Assembly (NCBI GenBank): GCA_003137095.1
Contig: PLET01000104.1
Location: 1 to 50,490 of the forward strand
DNA length: 50,490 nucleotides
Direction: 5' to 3'
Source: Gammaproteobacteria bacterium
GTDB lineage: Bacteria > Pseudomonadota > Gammaproteobacteria > Steroidobacterales > Steroidobacteraceae
Below are positions 14,936 to 23,009 of the stretch, in pieces. The notes under the pieces are model-generated. The model was not told the DNA's origin. It ran no database searches and was given only the letters and a program-made list of their open reading frames with translations. Position numbers and translations under genes: made by a program. Numbering within the stretch: position 1 is the stretch's first letter; every line of letters starts with the position of its first letter.

Positions 14936-17900
14936 CGTGCTTCTCCGTGACGCTGCTCGGCCCAATGTTCGATCACATGATACATGGACGGGATCACGAA
15001 CAGCGTGAGTACGGTGGAGATGGCCAGTCCGCCGACGACCACGGTGGCGATGCCGCGCTGCACGTCGCTGCCGACGCCCGTGTGGATCGCCGCCGGCAGC
15101 ATCCCGAGGGTCGCCACGGTGGCCGTCATCAGCACCGGCCGCAGGCGTTCGGTGGCCCCCTTCATGATCGCCTCATGTAGTTCGAATCCGGACTTCCTCA
15201 TGCGATTGAGATTCGACACCATGATGATGCCATTCTGCACCGCCACGCCGAACAGCGCGATGAAGCCGACACCGCTCGCCACATTCAGATTCTGACCGGT
15301 CAGATGCAGCGAGATCAATCCGCCCAGGGTTGCGAGCGGGACCACGCCGAGGATCAGCAGCGCCTGGCGGAACGATTTGATGCCGACGGTGAGAAACAAC
15401 AGCATCATTCCCATCACCAGCGCCAGGATCACCAGGAGCCGCGCTTCCGCGCGCCGCTGATTCTCGAACTGGCCGCCCCACTCCAGGCGGATCTTGCTGT
15501 GATCGAACTGCAGTCGCGAGGCGATTTTCGCCTGCGCCTCCTCGAGGTACGAGGTCAGATCGCGGTCGCGATTGTCGATGCGGATGGTCAGGTTGCGCTG
15601 GCCGTTCTCGCGGGTGACGGTGCTCTCGCCCGACCGAACCCTGATCTCGGCCAGCTGCGACAGCGGCACCTTCGCGCCGCCCGCGGCATTCACGAACAGA
15701 TCCCCGAGCGCCCCGGGGGTGTTGCGGGATTCTTCCGTGAAGCGCACGGTCACCGGATAGGTGCGCTCGCCCACGTAAACCGTCGACACCCGCGACTGGC
15801 CGACGCCGGTTTGGATCACGTTCTGCAGGTCCGACATGTTGACGCCGTAGCGCGCGGCCTTCTCATGATCCAGTTTGATCTCAATTTGGGGGATCGGCGG
15901 CTCCTGGAAGATCGACGCGCTGGAGGTGCCCTGGATGCCGTAGAGAACGTCGACGATCTGATTGCCGATGGTGCGCAGCTCGTCCAGATCATCGCCGTAG
16001 ATCTTGGCCACCAGCGGGCTGTGCGCGCCGCCGATCATGTCGTTGACGCCGTCGATGATGGGCTGGCTGATGCCGATCGAGTACCCCGGAAGATCCCTGG
16101 CGAGGCCGGCCGCCAGACGGTCCACGAACGCCTTTTTCGATTCGCCGGCCGGCCAGCTGTCATAGGGCTTGAGCCCCACCGGCACCTCGACGTGCGACAT
16201 GGTCCACGGATCGGTGCCGTCGTCGTTGCGTCCGGTCTGCGTCACCACGTAGGAGACTTCCGGATACTTGAGCACTGCGCGACGCAGCGCGCTTGCCATG
16301 TCGCTGGCCTTGTCGAGCGCCAGGCCGGTGGGCATCTGCACCTGCAGCCAAAGCGCACCCTCGTCGAGATCCGGCAGAAAATCCCTGCCCACCGTCGCCG
16401 CGAGGCCCACCACCGTGAGCAGCGCGAAGATCACCACGCCGTAGATGATGCGTGGCTGATCGATGCAGGCTCCGAGGACGCGGTCGTATTGCACGGTGAG
16501 GCGCTCGAGCCAGCGGTTCTGATAGGACTCGCGGGGATTTCGAAACGCCAGGTAGGCCAATCCCGGCACGAGCGCCAGACTGGTGAGCAGTGCGCCCAAC
16601 AGTGCGTAGCCCATGGTGTAGGCCATCGGCGTGAACAGCTTGGCTTCCGCACGCTCGAAGGAGAACAGCGGCAGATAGGCGGTGATGATGATGAGGCTGG
16701 CGAAGAAGATCGGGCGGGTCACCTGCAGGGTCGCAGCCTTGGCTTCGCTCTCGCTCAGCTCCTCCCCGGGCATGGCCTCGCGCCGCCGCAGCACCGCCTC
16801 GGTCACGACGATCGCGCCGTCGACCAGAATCCCGAAGTCGATGGCGCCGAGCGACAACAGATTGGCCGATACGTGCGTGAGTTTCAGCAGCGAGAACACC
16901 GACACCAGCGCCATCGGAATGCTCACCGCCACGACGAATGCGCTGCGCGGGCTGCCGAGGAAGATGATCAGGATCAGGAACACCAGCGCGATGCCCTCCA
17001 GGATCGTCTGCCCCACCTTGTGGATCGTGGCGTGCACCAGATCGTCGCGATCGATGTAGGGCACGATGCGCACGCCGGCGGGCGCCAGTTTGGCATTGAG
17101 TTCGGCCACCTTCGCGTGGATGCCGCGCAGCGTTTCGGACGGATTCTGATACTTCAGCATCAGCACGATGCCCTCGATCGTGTCCGGATTCGTGTCCTTG
17201 CCGAGGATGCCTTCGCGCTCCTGATGGCTCAGGGTGGTGCGGCCGAGGCTGCGCACCAACACGGGCGTGCCGCCGGACTGGGTCACCACGATGGAGCCGA
17301 TCTCCTCCAGGGTGTGTATCAGCCCGACGCCGCGGATGACGTAGCTCTGGTCGCCGCGCGAGACCCTGCCGCCGCCGGCATTGGCATTGTTGTTGTTGAT
17401 GGCATTGATCACGTCCGTGATGCCGAGGCCATAATGATGCAGCTGCTTGGGATCGAGATCGAGCTGGTATTCGGTGGTGAAGCCGCCGAAGTTCGTATCG
17501 TCGACCACACCGGGCACGGACTTCAATGCCGGGATCACGGTCCAGCGCTGGATCTCGGACAGTTCCTGCAGGTTCTTCGAGTCGGATTCCAGGGTGTAGC
17601 GGTAGATTTCGCCGCCGGGACCGGCCACCGGATCGAGGGAGGGAGATGCCCCGGCCGGCAGCACCGCCTGATTGATGCGCTCGGTCAGGCGCTGCCTGGC
17701 CCAATAGTCCTCGTAACCGTCGCGAAACAGCACCGTGATCAGCGACAGGCCGAAGGTGCTCGAGGAGCGCATCAGCAGCAATCCAGGCGTGCCGTTGATC
17801 GCGCGCTCGAGCGGCACGGTGATCAGTTGTTCGACCTCCTCGGCGGCGAGCCCCGGCATCTGCGTGGTGATCTGCGCCGCCACGTCGCCGAGCTCCGGAT

Positions 17901-18015
17901 AGGCCTCCACCGAGAGGGTCTCCCAGGCGTACACGCCGTATGCGGCCAGCAACGCGGCCAGAATGAATATCGCGACCCGCCGCTGCAGGCAGAAGCCGAC
18001 GAATTGATCAATCAT
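14923..18015 (-). CDS. czcA: Heavy-metal efflux RND pump (CzcA/CusA family)
   Basis: A 1030-residue inner-membrane proton antiporter of the HME-RND class, with two large periplasmic loops and twelve expected membrane helices. The TM4 motif contains Asp393, Asp399 and Glu406 (in AIDFGILVDGAIVVTE), the spacing of CzcA-type Zn/Co/Cd pumps rather than CusA. Another family mark is IRGVGLIHTLEEIGSIVV. It would drive metal out through the adaptor and outer-membrane genes that flank it; gene order is adaptor, pump, outer-membrane factor with overlaps of 8 and about 13 bases. Nickel or cobalt is suggested by the divergent DmeR/DmeF pair. Specificity is inferred. Confidence 0.93.
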   Translation of the reverse strand: MIDQFVGFCLQRRVAIFILAALLAAYGVYAWETLSVEAYPELGDVAAQITTQMPGLAAEEVEQLITVPLERAINGTPGLLLMRSSSTFGLSLITVLFRDGYEDYWARQRLTERINQAVLPAGASPSLDPVAGPGGEIYRYTLESDSKNLQELSEIQRWTVIPALKSVPGVVDDTNFGGFTTEYQLDLDPKQLHHYGLGITDVINAINNNNANAGGGRVSRGDQSYVIRGVGLIHTLEEIGSIVVTQSGGTPVLVRSLGRTTLSHQEREGILGKDTNPDTIEGIVLMLKYQNPSETLRGIHAKVAELNAKLAPAGVRIVPYIDRDDLVHATIHKVGQTILEGIALVFLILIIFLGSPRSAFVVAVSIPMALVSVFSLLKLTHVSANLLSLGAIDFGILVDGAIVVTEAVLRRREAMPGEELSESEAKAATLQVTRPIFFASLIIITAYLPLFSFERAEAKLFTPMAYTMGYALLGALLTSLALVPGLAYLAFRNPRESYQNRWLERLTVQYDRVLGACIDQPRIIYGVVIFALLTVVGLAATVGRDFLPDLDEGALWLQVQMPTGLALDKASDMASALRRAVLKYPEVSYVVTQTGRNDDGTDPWTMSHVEVPVGLKPYDSWPAGESKKAFVDRLAAGLARDLPGYSIGISQPIIDGVNDMIGGAHSPLVAKIYGDDLDELRTIGNQIVDVLYGIQGTSSASIFQEPPIPQIEIKLDHEKAARYGVNMSDLQNVIQTGVGQSRVSTVYVGERTYPVTVRFTEESRNTPGALGDLFVNAAGGAKVPLSQLAEIRVRSGESTVTRENGQRNLTIRIDNRDRDLTSYLEEAQAKIASRLQFDHSKIRLEWGGQFENQRRAEARLLVILALVMGMMLLFLTVGIKSFRQALLILGVVPLATLGGLISLHLTGQNLNVASGVGFIALFGVAVQNGIIMVSNLNRMRKSGFELHEAIMKGATERLRPVLMTATVATLGMLPAAIHTGVGSDVQRGIATVVVGGLAISTVLTLFVIPSMYHVIEHWAEQRHGEARWGL

Positions 18016-19183
18016 TGAGCAGTATTCCGCCCTTCACGACGACCTGCTCCCCGGCTGCAACCCCGGAGCGCAGGGCGACGGTCGGGCCTTCCTCCAGCTG
18101 CGGATCGACGATGCGCCGCTCGAAGGTCCAGGGCGCGGTGGCGACGAACACGCTGGTGCGGTCATTGTTCATGAGCAGAGCGGAACTCGGCACCACGATC
18201 TTCGATTGCGCAGGTCCCATCAGCGTGACGGTCGCGAACATGTTGGGCTTGATCGCATAATCGGCGTTGGCGACCGCGATGCGGATCTTGTCGCGGCGCG
18301 AATCCGGCTCGATCACATCGGAGATAAACAGCACCTTGCCGCGGATCAGCCGACCGGGAAACGCCAGCAGCTCGATGTCGGCGTCCTGGTTCCGGGCGAC
18401 CGACGCCTCGTCCTTTTCGGCCACCATCGCCGTGACCCACACGGTGCTCAGATCGGCGATGGTCATCATGGTCTGGGTGGGGTCATTGATCATGTTGCCG
18501 GGTGTGACGGCGAGGGTGGTGACGCTGCCGCCGACCGGGGCGGTCACGGTCAGGAATCGCGAGGCAGGGCGGGAGGATGGTGCGCCAGACGATGCGCCGA
18601 GCAGCTTCAGGCGCGCCTGCGTGCGGGTGTATTCGGCCGCGGCCTGCGCATAGTCGCTGCGCGCCTGATCCAGATCCCGGTCCGAGACGACCCCGATCTT
18701 GTTCTGTGCCTCCTGGCGCGCCAGATTCTTCCCGGTCAGCCTGGCCGTGACGGCGGCCTTCTCGTCGTCGTCGTAGGCCTGGCCGAGATCGGGCGAATCG
18801 ATCACCGCCAGCACCTGGCCGCGCGCCACGCGGTCGCCCAGCCCCACCTTGAGCGCAATCAGGCGGCCGCTGAGCGCCGGTAGCACGGCGGCGGTGCGCG
18901 CGGGATCCGATTCGACGACCGCCGGCAGCAGCAGCTTCGCGCTGACCGCCTGTGCCACGGCCGGCATGACGGTCAGCCGCTCGCGCAGCGCGGAGCCCTC
19001 AGGGACGATGATCAGATCGCCTTTGCGCACCATGAGATCGGGAGATTCCGCTCCCCTCGCTCCGCCGGACAGCAGGCCGAAGCCCCGGCTGAGCAGCGCC
19101 GCCAGCAGCAACACACCGAGCGCGAGGCCGCCCCAAACGAAGGCGCGGCCGCGAAACGAAGCCTCATGATCGTGAATCGACAT
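18008..19183 (-). CDS. RND efflux periplasmic adaptor (membrane fusion protein)
   Basis: A 391-residue adaptor with an N-terminal membrane anchor (FVWGGLALGVLLLAALL). The biotinyl-lipoyl halves are GRLIALKVGLGDRVARGQVLAVIDSPDL and PVGGSVTTLAVTPGNMI, with a helical hairpin between them, then a beta-barrel (IADLSTVWVTAMVAEKDE) and a membrane-proximal domain ending VVKGGILLN. It links the RND pump to the outer-membrane duct. It has an early IHDHEA stretch but no marked His-rich or metal-binding tail. The ATG follows GGGGATACGGC and avoids an 8-residue extension. The gene faces dmeR across 91 bases that contain the G-tract operator. Confidence 0.92.
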   Translation of the reverse strand: MSIHDHEASFRGRAFVWGGLALGVLLLAALLSRGFGLLSGGARGAESPDLMVRKGDLIIVPEGSALRERLTVMPAVAQAVSAKLLLPAVVESDPARTAAVLPALSGRLIALKVGLGDRVARGQVLAVIDSPDLGQAYDDDEKAAVTARLTGKNLARQEAQNKIGVVSDRDLDQARSDYAQAAAEYTRTQARLKLLGASSGAPSSRPASRFLTVTAPVGGSVTTLAVTPGNMINDPTQTMMTIADLSTVWVTAMVAEKDEASVARNQDADIELLAFPGRLIRGKVLFISDVIEPDSRRDKIRIAVANADYAIKPNMFATVTLMGPAQSKIVVPSSALLMNNDRTSVFVATAPWTFERRIVDPQLEEGPTVALRSGVAAGEQVVVKGGILLND

Positions 19184-19234
19184 GCCGTATCCCCAGCGCC
19201 ATGGCAAAACGCTGGCGATCCTATGCCGATCCGG

Positions 19235-19260
19235 GTATCCTGTCTAGGGGGATAGGATAC
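19235..19260 (+). promoter_or_regulatory. CsoR/RcnR-type G-tract operator between dmeR and the RND operon
   Basis: Perfect 7-bp arms GTATCCT (19235-19241) and AGGATAC (19254-19260) flank a core with CTAGGGGGATAG (19244-19255), that is, five G bases bounded by CTA and TAG. CsoR/RcnR/DmeR repressors bind exactly this kind of site: an inverted repeat with a central G or C run. The end of the site is 14 bases from the dmeR start and 52 from the adaptor start, so a tetrameric repressor bound here could silence dmeR-dmeF and perhaps the divergent pump until metal releases it. Confidence 0.65.
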
Positions 19261-19274
19261 GAATGAGGCCGCCG

Positions 19275-19535
19275 ATGCATAAGTTTCCCGCGATTGTCAC
19301 ACGCTTGAAACGTGCGCAAGGCCATCTCGCGACCGTGATCGAAATGATGGAGGCGGAACGGCCGTGCCTCGAGCTGGCTCAGCAACTGCACGCGGTGGAG
19401 AAGGCGATCGGCAACGCCAAGAAGGAGCTCATCAAGGATCACATCCACCATTGCATGGAGGAGACCTCTGATGCGCTGCCGCGCGAATTCAGGACGTTGC
19501 TCAAGGAATTTCAGGGCGTGACGAAGTACCTTTGA
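19275..19535 (+). CDS. dmeR: CsoR/RcnR-family metal-responsive repressor (DmeR-like)
   Basis: An 86-residue all-helical DUF156 repressor, starting MHKFPAIVTRLKRAQGH. The metal-ligand triplet of the family is present as Cys31 (RPCLELAQQ), His56 and Cys60 (DHIHHC), with an N-terminal His2 that RcnR-like nickel/cobalt sensors also use. The Cys-His-Cys pattern with His2 leaves nickel, cobalt and copper all possible; the next gene, a DmeF-type transporter, favours cobalt or nickel. This ATG follows GAGG and matches the usual start of the family; the ATG 12 bases upstream lies too close to the operator. It is 35 bases before dmeF, in the same unit. Confidence 0.85.
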   Translation: MHKFPAIVTRLKRAQGHLATVIEMMEAERPCLELAQQLHAVEKAIGNAKKELIKDHIHHCMEETSDALPREFRTLLKEFQGVTKYL

Positions 19536-19570
19536 GCGCCGCCGCGGATATTCCCAAGGGGAGCCGACCG

Positions 19571-20968
19571 ATGAAGCACACGCACACGCACACGCACACG
19601 CACACGCGCACGGACACGGCACCGGCGGCGGCGGACGGACACAGCCATGTCTTCCTGGGCACCGGACACGAGCAGAACGAGCGCAAGACCTGGGCCGTCA
19701 TCGTGCTGTGCACGGTGATGATGGTGATCGAAATCGCCGGCGGCAGCCTGTATGGGTCGCTGGCGCTGGTTGCCGATGGCTTGCACATGTCCACCCACGC
19801 GGGCGCGATGCTGATTGCGGCGCTTGCCTACACCTATGCGCGCCGCCACGCCCACGACAACCGATTCGTCTTTGGTACCGGCAAGCTCGGCGACCTGGCG
19901 GGCTTCACCAGCGCCATCGTGCTCGCCATGATTTCCCTGCTGATCGCCTACGAGGCAGTGACGCGATTCCTCGCGCCCATTCCGATCCGCTTCGCCGAGG
20001 CGATTCCGATCGCCGTCGTCGGCCTGCTGGTGAACATCGTCAGTGCGTGGCTGCTGAGCGGCGGCGACGGCCACAGCCACGGCCACAGTCACGGGCACGG
20101 CCACGCTCACGACGACGCTCACGTTCATCCGGACGAGCATCCCCATGACCACCGCGCGCCCGCCGCCGAGACCCGGCGGATCCCCACCGATCAGGGCATG
20201 GTCGAAATGTCCATCTTCGAGGACGGCGTGCCGCCGCGATTTCGCGTGCGGTTCGATCCACCGGCAGAGCTCGGCGCGCCGCCGACTCTGCAGACGCAGC
20301 GGCCCGACGGCTCGCGCCAGACGTTCGCTTTCGCGCGCCGCAACGGCTACTTCGAATCGATCGAGGAGATTCCGGAGCCCCACGCCTTCCAGGTGACGCT
20401 CCAGGTGGCCGGCGCACGGCACGAGACCGCCTTCGAGGAGCATTCGCATCATGATCACGCTCATGAAGATCAGGCGCACCATGATCATGCCTCTCATGAT
20501 CAGGCGCGCGACGAGCCGGCGGCGAACGACCAGGCGCATGCGCATCGCGACAACAACATCCGCTCGGCCTACATCCACGTAATCGCGGACGCCGCGGTTT
20601 CGGTGCTCGCCATCACGGGTCTGGTGCTGGCACGCGCTTTCGGCTGGATGTGGATGGATCCATTGGCCGGCGTGGTCGGGGCCTTGGTCATCGCCAACTG
20701 GTCATACGGACTGATGCGCGATACCGGGCGCATCCTGCTCGACATGAATCCGGATCAGCGATTGACCGACCGGATGCGCGCGGCGATCGAGTCGGGCGGC
20801 GATCGGCTGGTGGATCTGCATCTTTGGCGTCTTGGTCCGGGGCACCTGGGCGCGGTGGTGTCGGTGTGCACCCGCGAGGCTCGCGACTGCGACTACTACC
20901 GCGGGCGGCTCAAGGACTTCAAATCGCTGTCGCATGTCACCGTGGAGGTCACCAGGCCGGCGGCGTGA
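19571..20968 (+). CDS. dmeF: CDF-family cobalt/nickel efflux transporter (DmeF-like)
   Basis: A 465-residue cation diffusion facilitator. It begins with a (HT)n tract, has TM2 with His72/His76 (HMSTH, HxxxH in place of HxxxD) and TM5 with His336/Asp340 (HVIAD). It extrudes divalent metal from the cytoplasm with proton exchange. Between TM4 and TM5, where most members have one His-rich loop, this protein has two His-rich stretches on either side of an about 90-residue insert (about 202-290). The insert has strands VEMSIFEDGVPPRFRVRF and EIPEPHAFQVTLQV and is probably a small beta domain. The ATG after AAGGGGAG was preferred to one 39 bases upstream. Cobalt/nickel preference is inferred from the DmeR partner and the HxxxH motif. 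Confidence 0.88.
   Translation: MKHTHTHTHTHTRTDTAPAAADGHSHVFLGTGHEQNERKTWAVIVLCTVMMVIEIAGGSLYGSLALVADGLHMSTHAGAMLIAALAYTYARRHAHDNRFVFGTGKLGDLAGFTSAIVLAMISLLIAYEAVTRFLAPIPIRFAEAIPIAVVGLLVNIVSAWLLSGGDGHSHGHSHGHGHAHDDAHVHPDEHPHDHRAPAAETRRIPTDQGMVEMSIFEDGVPPRFRVRFDPPAELGAPPTLQTQRPDGSRQTFAFARRNGYFESIEEIPEPHAFQVTLQVAGARHETAFEEHSHHDHAHEDQAHHDHASHDQARDEPAANDQAHAHRDNNIRSAYIHVIADAAVSVLAITGLVLARAFGWMWMDPLAGVVGALVIANWSYGLMRDTGRILLDMNPDQRLTDRMRAAIESGGDRLVDLHLWRLGPGHLGAVVSVCTREARDCDYYRGRLKDFKSLSHVTVEVTRPAA
19577..19606 (+). repeat. Hexanucleotide repeat (CACACG)5 encoding His-Thr
   Basis: Five exact CACACG units encode HTHTHTHTHT at the very N-terminus of the CDF transporter, followed by a degenerate CGCACG unit. 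Because the unit is six bases, slippage would change the number of His-Thr pairs without shifting the frame, so the metal-binding tail can vary in length. Confidence 0.9.
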
Positions 20969-21061
20969 TTCCAGTGTCCGCTATGTGGGAGGCGCGCCCG
21001 GTCCTGAGGCCCGCACATCGCGATGGGTTAGGCTGGCCTGGATCAATCGAGGAGAACGGCC

Positions 21062-22504
21062 ATGCGATGGTCTCGCCGTCAATTCGTCGCGAGCGCAACG
21101 CTCGCATCGGGTGCGGCACTGATCGGCAAGGCGGCGCCAGCGGGCATCGCGGGCACGGCGCCGGACGTCGATGTCATCGTGCTCGGCGCGGGATTGTCCG
21201 GGCTGCATGCGGCGCAGTTGCTCGAGGATGCCGGCGCCCGGGTACTGGTGCTCGAGGGCCGTTCGCGCGTCGGCGGCCGGGTTTGCACCCTGAAGGATCT
21301 GCCGGGCCATCCCGAAATGGGCGCCAACACCATGGGCAGCGGCTACGGCAGGACGCTGGATGTCGCCCACAAATTAAACGTGCCGCTCGCCGACATGGCG
21401 CCGCGCATGGCGCAGATGGCCAAGCTGCAGCTGGCCTTTGACGGCAGGCTGATGACACGCGATGCTTGGGCGGCATCGCCGAAGAACCCATTTCCCGCCA
21501 ACCGCCGCAACCTGATGCCCTGGGAACTCGTGCCGAGGATCCTGGCGGAGGCCAATCCGCTCGTGGACTGGTCCAAATGGGCGAGCCCCGAGAGCGCGGC
21601 GCTGGATATCTCCATGCACGATTTCCTGATGGCGCGCGGTCTGGACGATGCATCCATCCAGCTCGCCTTCGATACCTCACCCTACTACGGCACCCACTCC
21701 TACGAGGTGTCCGCCCTCATGTATGAATTCAATGCCGGCTGGGGCCGTTCCATGGCCTCGCTGGGTCCGGCGGCCTACGCGGTGTCCGGCGGCAACGAAC
21801 GGCTGCCCGAGGCCATGGCAGGGAACCTGAAGGGCGACGTGCTGCTGCGCAAGGAGATCGTCGCCATCGACACCGGCGCGGCGGCGGCGAGCGTGGTGTG
21901 CCGCGACGGCACCCGCTATGCGGCGAAACGCATCGTCTGTTCGCTGCCGTTCTCGACGCTGCGCGAGGTCCGTATCGATCCACCGCTGCAGCAGGAGCAG
22001 GCGCGGGCGGTCCGCACGCTCCACTATCAGACCCTCACGCTTATATTCTTTGCGGTGACCAGGCCGTTCTGGGAAGAGGACGGCGCCGGTCCCTCCATGT
22101 GGACCAACGGGCCGGCCGGTATCGTGCTCGCGCAATATTTCGGGCGCACCGACTCGGAGGTGACGGGCTTGGTGGCGCAGGGCCGAGGCCAGCTGGGCGC
22201 CCATTGGGACCGGCTTGGCAAGGACGCCGCGATGCGGCTGGTGCAAAGCGAGATCGAGTCGATCCGCCCCGCCTCGAAGGGCAGCTTGCGGCCGCTGCGC
22301 ATGCATTCCTGGGCACTGCAACGCTTCAATGCCGGGGACTGGGCCGTGTTTGCGCCCGGCGAGGTGGCCGGCTTCACCGCGGCCATGGCGGTGCCTCACG
22401 GCCGGGTGCATTTTTGCGGGGAACACACGGCACTCGGCAGCCGCGGCATGGAGGGTGCGATGGAGTCCGGCGAACGTGCCGCCATCGAGGTGCTGTCGCT
22501 GTGA
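21062..22504 (+). CDS. Tat-exported flavin-containing amine oxidase
   Basis: A 480-residue FAD amine oxidase. It opens with a twin-arginine signal (SRRQFVASATLASGAALIG), followed by the dinucleotide fold VIVLGAGLSGLHAAQLLEDAG and the ENNLRVGGR-like EGRSRVGGRV. It ends with the family's C-terminal FAD block, here FCGEHTALGSRGMEGAMESG. Such enzymes oxidise primary or secondary amines to imines with H2O2 production; periplasmic export fits amine assimilation. A GAGGAGAA ribosome-binding site precedes the ATG. It begins a run of four close genes ending with the HotDog hydratase, so it probably acts in the same catabolic route as IorA/IorB. Confidence 0.9.
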   Translation: MRWSRRQFVASATLASGAALIGKAAPAGIAGTAPDVDVIVLGAGLSGLHAAQLLEDAGARVLVLEGRSRVGGRVCTLKDLPGHPEMGANTMGSGYGRTLDVAHKLNVPLADMAPRMAQMAKLQLAFDGRLMTRDAWAASPKNPFPANRRNLMPWELVPRILAEANPLVDWSKWASPESAALDISMHDFLMARGLDDASIQLAFDTSPYYGTHSYEVSALMYEFNAGWGRSMASLGPAAYAVSGGNERLPEAMAGNLKGDVLLRKEIVAIDTGAAAASVVCRDGTRYAAKRIVCSLPFSTLREVRIDPPLQQEQARAVRTLHYQTLTLIFFAVTRPFWEEDGAGPSMWTNGPAGIVLAQYFGRTDSEVTGLVAQGRGQLGAHWDRLGKDAAMRLVQSEIESIRPASKGSLRPLRMHSWALQRFNAGDWAVFAPGEVAGFTAAMAVPHGRVHFCGEHTALGSRGMEGAMESGERAAIEVLSL

Positions 22505-22528
22505 GATTCGCCCTTTGGGAGGAGGAAC

Positions 22529-23008
22529 ATGCCAGCGTATGAGATTTCCATCAATGGTCGGTCGCGGCGCGTGGACGTCGAGGCGGACACGCCGCTGCTC
22601 TGGGTGATCCGCGACACGCTCGGGTTGTGCGGCACCAAGTTCGGATGCGGTGTGGGGGCGTGCGGTGCCTGCACGGTGCTGCTCGATGGCCAGGCGCAGC
22701 GAACCTGCATCCTGCCGATCGCGGCGCTCGGTGCAACATCCCGCATCACCACCATCGAGGGTCTGGCGGGGGACGGCCACAGCCATGCGGTGCAGCGTGC
22801 CTGGTCCGAGCTGGATGTGCCGCAATGCGGCTACTGCCAATCGGGACAGATCATGGCGGCGGTGGCGCTGCTGCGCGAGCTGCCGAAGCCCACCCCGCAG
22901 GACGTGCGCCGCCGGATGACCAATCTGTGCCGCTGCGGCACCTACCAGCGCATCCATGCGGCCGTGCTGCGGGCGGCCGAATTGTCGCGGCCCGGCGGGC
23001 CGGCCTGA
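22529..23008 (+). CDS. iorA: [2Fe-2S] subunit of a molybdenum hydroxylase (IorA-like)
   Basis: A 159-residue small subunit. The plant-type cluster is held by Cys40, Cys45, Cys48 and Cys60 (KFGCGVGACGACTV...RTC), and the second cluster by Cys100, Cys103, Cys134 and Cys136 (PQCGYCQSGQ ... NLCRCGTY). It passes electrons from the molybdenum site in the next subunit. A GGGAGGAGG ribosome-binding site lies ahead of the ATG. Its stop is one base from the iorB GTG. The two-subunit form without an FAD subunit is the isoquinoline 1-oxidoreductase type, whose electron acceptor is a membrane or periplasmic carrier. Confidence 0.93.
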   Translation: MPAYEISINGRSRRVDVEADTPLLWVIRDTLGLCGTKFGCGVGACGACTVLLDGQAQRTCILPIAALGATSRITTIEGLAGDGHSHAVQRAWSELDVPQCGYCQSGQIMAAVALLRELPKPTPQDVRRRMTNLCRCGTYQRIHAAVLRAAELSRPGGPA

Positions 23009-23009
23009 C

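Noticed and set aside
15304-18018. A 904-codon open frame on the plus strand opposite the RND pump
   Set aside because: It is the antisense mirror of a clear CzcA-family gene; its translation is Arg/His/Gln-rich with no motif, typical of high-GC shadow frames.
19577-19606. CACACG repeats as a CRISPR-like array
   Set aside because: The units are 6 bases, contiguous, without spacers, and encode His-Thr at the start of a CDF protein.
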